Source: Avibacterium volantium_A (GTDB lineage: Bacteria; Pseudomonadota; Gammaproteobacteria; Enterobacterales; Pasteurellaceae). From it: DNA of 64,000 bases. Position numbers and translations under genes: made by a program. Positions 60,293 through 64,000 of this stretch are shown here, piece after piece. Position 1 is the stretch's first letter, and each line of letters begins with the position of its first letter. The stretch lies in NCBI RefSeq assembly GCF_049366555.1, contig NZ_JBMMGT010000006.1, positions 39,830 through 103,829 on the forward strand, given 5' to 3'. Below the pieces are notes generated by a model. It made no database searches. It had not been told where the DNA came from and saw only the letters and a list, made by a program, of their open reading frames with translations.

Positions 60293-61213
60293 CTATTTCT
60301 TATTCTTTATAAATTTGTGTCCAATTGCTGAGAACATTGCACCAAGCACCACCACGAACGCGCCAATATAGCTTAGGTTGTTGAGATCTGGCGCAGAAAA
60401 ATCTTGCGGATCGATCGCGTGGAGCAAATGGGAAAACGCAATGGTAAATAATGGCACCAGCGTTACAACCACGCTCACTTTTGCCACTTCCCAGCGGTTT
60501 AAGGCTTCGGCATAAGCGCCGTAGCCGATCAATGTATTTAAACAACAGTAAATAAAACAAGCTAAGGTTAAACCACTTAGCCCCTGTACTTGTGAAACCT
60601 GCGCAAAGGGCGTAAAGACCATTGCACAACCAAAATAAAACATTAATAGCACTTGTTGTGCGGTGAATTGGCGTAGCATCAATTTTTGAGCCAACCCATA
60701 AGCGACCCAAATTAAGGCGGCGCAGATGCTTAATAATACCCCGATTAAATACCCATTTAGCTGGGTAAATTGGCCGAGCTTGTCATTAAAAAATAGCCCT
60801 AAACCGATAATTAAAATCACCAGTCCAATTTTTTGGTGCAAACCTAACCGCTCTTTGAAAACAATCACGCCACAAATCAGCATCGCAAAGGAAGAAAGGT
60901 GGATAAAAATCTGTGCGACCGAGGGTTCAATAAATTGTAATGAGGTATTAAATAAAGAGAAGTTGCCTGAAAGCCCGATAATGCCAAAAACTAACAAGCC
61001 CACATAATAGCGGTTAAGCTGTGAGAGCTTAGGCAATTTTTTGCTTAATCCTAAAAATAGCAGTAGGGCGGAACTGGCTACAATAAAGCGATACCAAACA
61101 ATCGTTTGTGGTGTCATTACATTTAACACTTGCTTTAAAGCAATAGGCAGTGAACCCCAAGCCATTGCGGTGATTAAGGCAAATGTAAATCCTAATAGGG
61201 GTTGTTGTTTCAT
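60293..61213 (-). CDS. DMT superfamily (EamA) transporter
   Basis: 306 residues, ten membrane segments as two EamA repeats (FALITAMAWGSLPIALKQVL and LLSICAALIWVAYGLAQKLML begin the halves). The same gene sits between rpmA and obgE in H. influenzae and relatives. Substrate unknown; the family exports metabolites or amino acids. Confidence 0.85.
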   Translation of the reverse strand: MKQQPLLGFTFALITAMAWGSLPIALKQVLNVMTPQTIVWYRFIVASSALLLFLGLSKKLPKLSQLNRYYVGLLVFGIIGLSGNFSLFNTSLQFIEPSVAQIFIHLSSFAMLICGVIVFKERLGLHQKIGLVILIIGLGLFFNDKLGQFTQLNGYLIGVLLSICAALIWVAYGLAQKLMLRQFTAQQVLLMFYFGCAMVFTPFAQVSQVQGLSGLTLACFIYCCLNTLIGYGAYAEALNRWEVAKVSVVVTLVPLFTIAFSHLLHAIDPQDFSAPDLNNLSYIGAFVVVLGAMFSAIGHKFIKNKK

Positions 61214-61352
61214 TACATTTCCTCCTTAATCTGGGCGATGTTCTCTTTTTATCTTTTACGCGGCTGAAATTGCTATATGGGGACAGCTTTGGCAATTTCT
61301 ATATTAGCACGCAAAATTTTTTGAAATGATGTGGATTATATAGGCTAATAAC

Positions 61353-61382
61353 AAAAAAAGCCCCACAAAACTGTGAGGCATT
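61353..61382 (-). terminator. rpmA terminator
   Basis: GCCCCACA (61360-61367) / TGTGAGGC (61372-61379), one C-A mismatch. The minus strand then has T7. Confidence 0.85.
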
Positions 61383-61403
61383 TTATTCTGTTTATTTGTA
61401 AAA

Positions 61404-61661
61404 TTATTCAGCTACGATACTAACGTATTTACGATTTTTCTCGCCTTTAACTTCAAATTTTACTTTACCATCAGCAGTTGCGAATAAAGTGTGATCTCTA
61501 CCCATACCTACGTTAGCACCTGCGTGGAATTTAGTACCACGTTGACGAACGATGATGCTACCTGCTAATACAGATTCGCCACCGAAGCGTTTAACACCAA
61601 GGCGTTTGGCTTCAGAATCGCGACCGTTACGAGTTGAACCACCAGCTTTTTTAGTTGCCAT
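61404..61661 (-). CDS. rpmA: 50S ribosomal protein L27
   Basis: 85 residues. Begins ATKKAGGSTRNGRDSEAKRLGVKRFGG, the universal L27 signature whose N-terminal tail reaches the peptidyl-transferase centre. No Firmicutes-type N-terminal extension. 20 bp after rplU. Confidence 0.98.
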   Translation of the reverse strand: MATKKAGGSTRNGRDSEAKRLGVKRFGGESVLAGSIIVRQRGTKFHAGANVGMGRDHTLFATADGKVKFEVKGEKNRKYVSIVAE

Positions 61662-61681
61662 CTACTTGATCTCCTCTGAAA

Positions 61682-61993
61682 TTATGCTTGAATCCCAGTG
61701 ATTTTCACTTCTGTGAACCACTGACGATGACCTTGTTGTTTACGACTGTGTTTACGACGACGGAATTTAACGATTTTAACTTTATCGCCACGACCGTGTG
61801 AAACCACTTCAGCCACTACTTTCGCACCAGTAACAACTGGCGCACCGATTTTAACATCTTCACCATTAACGACCATTAACACTGAGTCGAATTCAACGCT
61901 TTCGCCAGTTGAAACTTCAAGTTTCTCTAAACGAACAACTTGACCTTCGCTTACTCGGTGTTGTTTACCGCCACTTTGGAAAACTGCGTACAT
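61682..61993 (-). CDS. rplU: 50S ribosomal protein L21
   Basis: 103 residues from ATG 61993 with GGAG upstream; MYAVFQSGGKQHRV is the family start and the frame to 62011 adds six unneeded residues. Ends with the L21 signature KIVKFRRRKHSRKQQGHRQWFTEVKI region. First of rplU-rpmA. Confidence 0.98.
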   Translation of the reverse strand: MYAVFQSGGKQHRVSEGQVVRLEKLEVSTGESVEFDSVLMVVNGEDVKIGAPVVTGAKVVAEVVSHGRGDKVKIVKFRRRKHSRKQQGHRQWFTEVKITGIQA

Positions 61994-62067
61994 AAATACT
62001 CCGCTATACATTGTGCTTTAATGTTTAATTCATTTAGCACATCAAAATTCATATAAATAGGTCGCAA

Positions 62068-62096
62068 ATTCTACGGAAAAACAAACCCGATAGCAA
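62068..62096 (-). promoter_or_regulatory. Predicted rplU-rpmA promoter
   Basis: Minus strand TTGCTA (62096-62091), 17-bp spacer, TAGAAT (62073-62068), about 75 bp ahead of the rplU start. Confidence 0.68.
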
Positions 62097-62231
62097 GAAT
62101 TTATTTGCAATAAAATAAAAAAAGTTAGATTTACGCTGGTTTGATTTCAGAAAGCCAAGAAAATCAGGTAAAATCAACCGCACTTTAGGCAATGATAAAC
62201 AACATTCACGATGATAGATAAACGCAATCTT

Positions 62232-63203
62232 ATGGATATAAATGCAATCCAAATGCTCATCAATGAGGATATGCAGAAAGTTAATGCCAAAATTTTGGCG
62301 CAGCTTAATTCTGACGTACCGCTGATTAATCAGCTGGGCTATTACTTAATTCAAAGTGGTGGCAAACGCATTCGCCCAATGCTTGCCGTGTTGGCTGCTA
62401 ATGCGCTGGGTTATCAAGGGAAAGAGCATATTAATTGTGCCACTTTCATTGAGTTTACCCATACCGCAACCTTGTTGCACGATGACGTGGTGGACGAATC
62501 AGAAATGCGCCGCGGCAAACCCACGGCCAATAGCGAATTCGGCAATGCGGCCAGCGTGCTGGTGGGGGATTACATTTATACCCGCTCTTTTCAGCTAATG
62601 ACGGATACTAACTCGCTGAAAATTCTAAAAATAATGTCCGATGCCACCAATGTGATTGCGGAAGGGGAAGTTCAACAATTGATGAATATGAACGATCCTG
62701 ATACCACAGAAGAAAGCTATATGCGTGTTATTTATAGCAAAACCGCACGTTTATTTGAGGCCGCAACGCAGTGTTCCGCCATTGTTGCAGGGGCGAGCGA
62801 AGTGCAAGAGCTTGCATTGCAACAATATGGACGCTATCTCGGCACCGCATTCCAACTTATTGATGATGTATTGGATTATCAAGCTGACGCGCAAACCTTA
62901 GGCAAAAATATTGGTGATGATCTCGCTGAAGGCAAACCGACCTTGCCATTATTACACGCAATGCACAGCGGTGATGAAAGCCAACGCCAGCTTATTCGCA
63001 ACGCCATTGAACAAGGCGGCCAACGTGAAATTTTAAATGACGTGCTTGCCATAATGGCACAATATGGCTCCATTGAATACACGATCGACCGTGCGCGCCA
63101 AGAAGCACAAAAAGCCATTGATGCCATTGCCATTTTGCCTGAAAGTGAGTATAAACAAGCACTGATTTCTTTGGCTTATTTATCAGTGGATAGAACAACC
63201 TAA
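62232..63203 (+). CDS. ispB: Octaprenyl diphosphate synthase
   Basis: 323 residues from ATG 62232; ATG 62211 would add seven. It makes the C40 side chain of quinones. Trans-prenyltransferase with both aspartate-rich motifs, HDDVVDE and IDDVLDY, plus GGKRIRP. Divergent from rplU, the standard gamma-proteobacterial arrangement. Ends 25 bp before queH. Confidence 0.94.
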   Translation: MDINAIQMLINEDMQKVNAKILAQLNSDVPLINQLGYYLIQSGGKRIRPMLAVLAANALGYQGKEHINCATFIEFTHTATLLHDDVVDESEMRRGKPTANSEFGNAASVLVGDYIYTRSFQLMTDTNSLKILKIMSDATNVIAEGEVQQLMNMNDPDTTEESYMRVIYSKTARLFEAATQCSAIVAGASEVQELALQQYGRYLGTAFQLIDDVLDYQADAQTLGKNIGDDLAEGKPTLPLLHAMHSGDESQRQLIRNAIEQGGQREILNDVLAIMAQYGSIEYTIDRARQEAQKAIDAIAILPESEYKQALISLAYLSVDRTT

Positions 63204-63227
63204 TTTTATTTTTAGCTATTATTGATT

Positions 63228-63971
63228 ATGGAACAACAAACCAATCACGAAACAAACAAAAGTGCGGTGGAATTTTCGCAAAAATCGCACCGCACTTCGC
63301 GTAAAGCGAAAAAAGATCCGAATGCGCCTTTTGTGCGTGAAAAATTAACCTTGCCAAATGGACACCAAAAATTGCTGCTCCATTCTTGCTGCGCCCCTTG
63401 CTCGGGTGAGGTGATGGAAGCCATTTTGGCCTCTGGCATTGAATTTACCATTTACTTCTACAATCCGAATATTCACCCATTAAAAGAATATTTAATCCGT
63501 AAAGAAGAAAATATCCGCTTTGCAGAAAAATTTGGTATTCCATTTATTGATGCAGACTACGACCGCCAAAATTGGTTTGACCGAGCTAAAGGAATGGAAA
63601 ACGAGCCAGAACGTGGCATTCGCTGCACAATGTGCTTTGATATGCGTTTTGAAAAAGCCGCACAATATGCGCACGAAAATGGTTTCCCCGTGTTTACGAG
63701 CTGTTTAGGCATTTCTCGCTGGAAAGATATGAACCAAATTAACGGCTGCGGACACCGCGCGGCGGCAAAATATGATGATGTGGAATATTGGGATTACAAC
63801 TGGCGTAAAGGCGGTGGCTCACAACGAATGATTGAAATCAGCAAACGCGAACGTTTCTACCAACAAGAATATTGCGGCTGCGTTTATTCCTTGCGCGATA
63901 CCAACAAATGGCGCGAAGCCAACGGCAGACAAAAAATCGAAATTGGTAAATTGTATTACACCAACGATTAA
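63228..63971 (+). CDS. queH: Epoxyqueuosine reductase QueH
   Basis: 247 residues from ATG 63228. Non-homologous replacement of QueG; reduces epoxyqueuosine to queuosine in tRNA. Cysteine motifs are clear: SCCAPCSGEV, CTMCFDMR and YCGCVYS, which hold the 4Fe-4S cluster and the nearby metal. The first about 45 residues before the catalytic domain are hydrophilic, and two inverted uptake signals (63260-63268, 63289-63297) encode the SAVEFSQKSHRTS part. H. influenzae also has this gene after ispB. Confidence 0.9.
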   Translation: MEQQTNHETNKSAVEFSQKSHRTSRKAKKDPNAPFVREKLTLPNGHQKLLLHSCCAPCSGEVMEAILASGIEFTIYFYNPNIHPLKEYLIRKEENIRFAEKFGIPFIDADYDRQNWFDRAKGMENEPERGIRCTMCFDMRFEKAAQYAHENGFPVFTSCLGISRWKDMNQINGCGHRAAAKYDDVEYWDYNWRKGGGSQRMIEISKRERFYQQEYCGCVYSLRDTNKWREANGRQKIEIGKLYYTND

Positions 63972-64000
63972 TTGAATACATAAGTAAAAAGGGAATGATT

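Overview
The window looks like chromosomal DNA of a Pasteurellaceae member of the Haemophilus/Aggregatibacter/Pasteurella type. It is AT-rich and carries the Haemophilus-type DNA uptake signal (core AAGTGCGGT). I count 52 exact copies on the two strands, against about 0.5 expected by chance for a 9-mer in 64 kb. That is roughly one per 1.2 kb, so the genome is very likely from a naturally transformable species. I cannot name the species from sequence alone. I see no phage, insertion sequence, CRISPR array or rRNA. There is one tRNA, the initiator tRNA-fMet.

Layout: (1) 1-9.4 kb holds the 3' end of dnaE, the serine catabolism pair sdaC-sdaA, a YafJ-type amidotransferase, plsC-ftsP, lpxH and a phosphoethanolamine transferase whose end overlaps lpxH on the opposite strand. 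(2) 9.5-22.7 kb is the conserved envelope block pyrH-frr-dxr-uppS-cdsA-rseP-bamA-skp-lpxD-fabZ-lpxA-lpxB-rnhB. It links isoprenoid carrier, CDP-diacylglycerol, outer-membrane protein assembly and lipid A synthesis. (3) 22.7-29.2 kb starts with a strongly structured intergenic element. It is followed by a packed seven-gene run: an SLC13/RCK anion permease, a CDP-alcohol phosphatidyltransferase, a second PlsC-like acyltransferase, a second CdsA, mogA, glnB and an AI-2E family exporter. (4) 29.2-35.6 kb is rlmN-pilF-rodZ-ispG-hisS-yfgM. It is preceded by a near-perfect competence-type CRP-S site set inside a pair of inverted uptake signals. (5) 35.7-43.1 kb is mostly minus strand: rlmKL, znuA, tcdA, mltA, a cold-shock protein and mpl, with tRNA-fMet on the plus strand. 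(6) 43.3-46.2 kb has fbp and ushA. (7) 46.2-51.0 kb is the minus-strand retrograde lipid transport operon mlaFEDCB-ibaG-murA. (8) 51.3-54.5 kb is lptC-lptA-lptB-ptsN-rapZ without rpoN or hpf. (9) 54.6-64 kb has lysC, yicG-proA, an unknown polytopic membrane protein, rplU-rpmA-eamA-obgE, ispB and queH.

Most genes serve the cell envelope: lipid A (lpxH, D, A, B), LPS transport (lptCAB), phospholipid synthesis and transport (plsC, cdsA, mla), peptidoglycan (uppS, ispB, murA, mpl, mltA, rodZ) and outer-membrane assembly (bamA, skp). The best leads are the CRP-S site driving rlmN-pilF, the orphan phospholipid cassette with its structured leader, a PtsN in which lysine replaces the phospho-accepting histidine, a 17-bp triplicated repeat that supplies the lpxB start, and uptake signals used both as terminator-like dyads and as protein linkers. 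All assignments come from reading the sequence. No database search was run.
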